Translations under genes and position numbers: made by a program
Notes under the pieces: model-generated
What the model was told of the DNA's origin: nothing
The model's database searches: none
The model's input: only the letters and a program-made list of their open reading frames with translations
NCBI GenBank assembly: GCA_004524385.1
Contig: SDNM01000008.1
Location: 1 to 14,099, forward strand
Length of the DNA stretch: 14,099 bases
DNA from: Promethearchaeota archaeon
GTDB lineage: Archaea > Asgardarchaeota > Lokiarchaeia > Sigyniarchaeales > SOKP01
Direction: 5' to 3'
Shown here: positions 13,581 to 14,099 of the stretch, piece by piece
Layout of the letters: the number at the start of each line of letters is the position of its first letter
Position numbering within the stretch: position 1 is the first letter of the stretch

Positions 13581-13783
13581 CCAATTCATATAATGAATTG
13601 GATTACACATATACAATTTTTCAAAATTGAGCGGAGGATCTAAAAAAAAATAATTCAGTTAAATACTAATTCTTTAAAACCCCGTAATAACTGAACTAAA
13701 AAAAATCGTTTCTCTATGGAACGAAAAAAAAAACCCCGTGACTGAAAAAGAAACCCTCGTTTTTCCTCCGTTATGTGTAATCC
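13581..13783 (+). ncRNA. Candidate structured non-coding RNA (nested inverted repeats), family unknown
   Basis: A leading hairpin is CCAATTCAT-ATA-ATGAATTGG (13581-13601). The long outer stem pairs GGATTACACATA (13600-13611) with TATGTGTAATCC (13772-13783), 12 perfect pairs across 160 nt. Inside it are a small hairpin (CAATTT/AAATTG, 13614-13629) and a second long-range stem, CGGAGGA (13632-13638) with TCCTCCG (13764-13770). Within that are TTCAGTTA/TAACTGAA (13654-13661 with 13688-13695) and TCGTTTC/GGAACGA (13706-13712 with 13718-13724). These parts are joined by runs of 8-10 A on the plus strand. CCCCGT occurs twice in the single-stranded parts, and ACTGAA at 13741-13746 could compete for TTCAGT. 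A-rich linkers favour plus-strand transcription, since the minus strand would have terminator-like U runs. It does not match tRNA, SRP RNA or RNase P RNA as I know them. A miniature inverted-repeat element is the alternative. Confidence 0.45.
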
Positions 13784-13814
13784 TCTTAACTATAATAAAA
13801 TAATTAACTAATAT

Positions 13815-13951
13815 TTATTTTAGAGATAGAGAAATAAGTTCTGAAATCTCTACTTTAAATTCATCATAATCAATTTCATTTTCTTGACCAGCACCGGAGA
13901 AAAATCAAATGAAAACCCGAACAGAAATGTATCAAATTTTCTTTTTTTCAT
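13815..13951 (-). pseudogene. Possible small protein gene (about 45 residues) broken by a one-base frameshift
   Basis: From an ATG at 13951-13949 the minus strand reads MKKRKFDTFLFGFSFDFS and then continues in a low-quality frame. The adjacent frame, open from 13904 to a TAA at 13815-13817, reads SGAGQENEIDYDEFKVEIS and ends ELISLSLK. Adding one T to the T run at about 13904-13908 joins them into a single sensible 45-residue protein with a basic-hydrophobic start and an acidic C-terminal helix. I do not recognise it. It may be a decayed gene, a sequencing error in a homopolymer, or a chance ORF. Confidence 0.35.
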
Positions 13952-14099
13952 ATAAATTTTTTAAAGTAATATCTTTGCCTATTATGTAACTCACAAAACG
14001 AAATTTTTGCCTTTAAATAATATGTAAAAATTCTAAAGACATAATAAACTTTAAGAGAGATTAAATTTATATGCCTGAACTTAAAATTATATCATAGAA

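Larger units (their letters stand above)
13489..14099. other. Long stretch without an intact protein gene
   Basis: This 611-base region right of the tRNA contains a TATA-like element, a structured inverted-repeat element (13581-13783) and a possible frame-broken small gene (13815-13951, minus), each listed separately. I find no intact ORF of convincing length, no transposase remnant and no array of spaced repeats. A possible plus-strand ATG at 14071 is closed by a TAG after eight codons. Beyond 13951 the sequence is plain AT-rich DNA, and I see nothing else in it. Confidence 0.7.

Noticed and set aside
13600..13783. CRISPR repeat-spacer array or leader
   Set aside because: There are only two short similar modules at irregular spacing and no direct repeats of 25-37 nt. 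No cas gene is in the window.
13600..13783. Insertion sequence remnant
   Set aside because: The 12-bp inverted ends could be transposon termini, but the interior is made of nested hairpins, has no transposase trace and shows no obvious target-site duplication at the flanks. Kept only as an alternative.

Overview
The window reads as a piece of an AT-rich archaeal chromosome. The strongest archaeal evidence is a tRNA gene interrupted inside its T-loop by a 31-nt intron with a textbook bulge-helix-bulge splice motif. TATA-like boxes about 25-50 nt upstream of several starts, no encoded CCA, a GT87-type polyprenyl-sugar mannosyltransferase homologue and a NikR-like ribbon-helix-helix protein agree with this. 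The 790-residue protein with zinc fingers and tandem winged helices, and a parvulin with a eukaryote-Par14-like basic N-terminus, suggest an Asgard (Lokiarchaeia-like) archaeon; that lineage call is inference.

Layout. 1-981 (-): polytopic membrane protein running off the left edge. 1070-1870 (-): DUF72/YecE-family protein. 1988-4085 (+): beta-class DNA methyltransferase, a small basic protein and an overlapping nucleotidyltransferase-fold protein, a possible defence or toxin-antitoxin-like island. 4117-4779 (+): small-molecule SAM methyltransferase, converging with 4806-6209 (-), an L-fucose/L-arabinose isomerase-fold enzyme. 6314-8380 (+): GT87-like membrane glycosyltransferase, then a signal-peptide and C-terminally anchored surface protein. 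8411-9136 (+): HisA-like isomerase whose 5' end lacks a normal start codon in frame. 9208-9957 (+): CcdA/DsbD-like membrane protein with two pseudo-symmetric Pro-Cys motifs. 10057-12429 (+): the large zinc-finger/winged-helix protein. 12513-12947 (+): NikR-like regulator. 13016-13375 (+): parvulin prolyl isomerase, converging on 13385-13488 (-), tRNA-Gln(CUG) with the T-loop intron.

The last 600 bases have no intact protein gene. They hold an elaborate nested inverted-repeat element (13581-13783) that folds on paper into a multi-helix RNA with A-rich linkers, and a possible small gene (13815-13951, -) readable only if one base is restored in a T run. The 5' end of hisA also reads correctly only if one A is restored to an A run, so the two may share a cause (homopolymer sequencing/assembly error, or real decay).

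Most genes look like single transcription units or short pairs rather than one pathway. The clearest working groups are the methyltransferase/nucleotidyltransferase island and the glycosyltransferase/surface-protein pair. I see no CRISPR array, no transposase and no rRNA.
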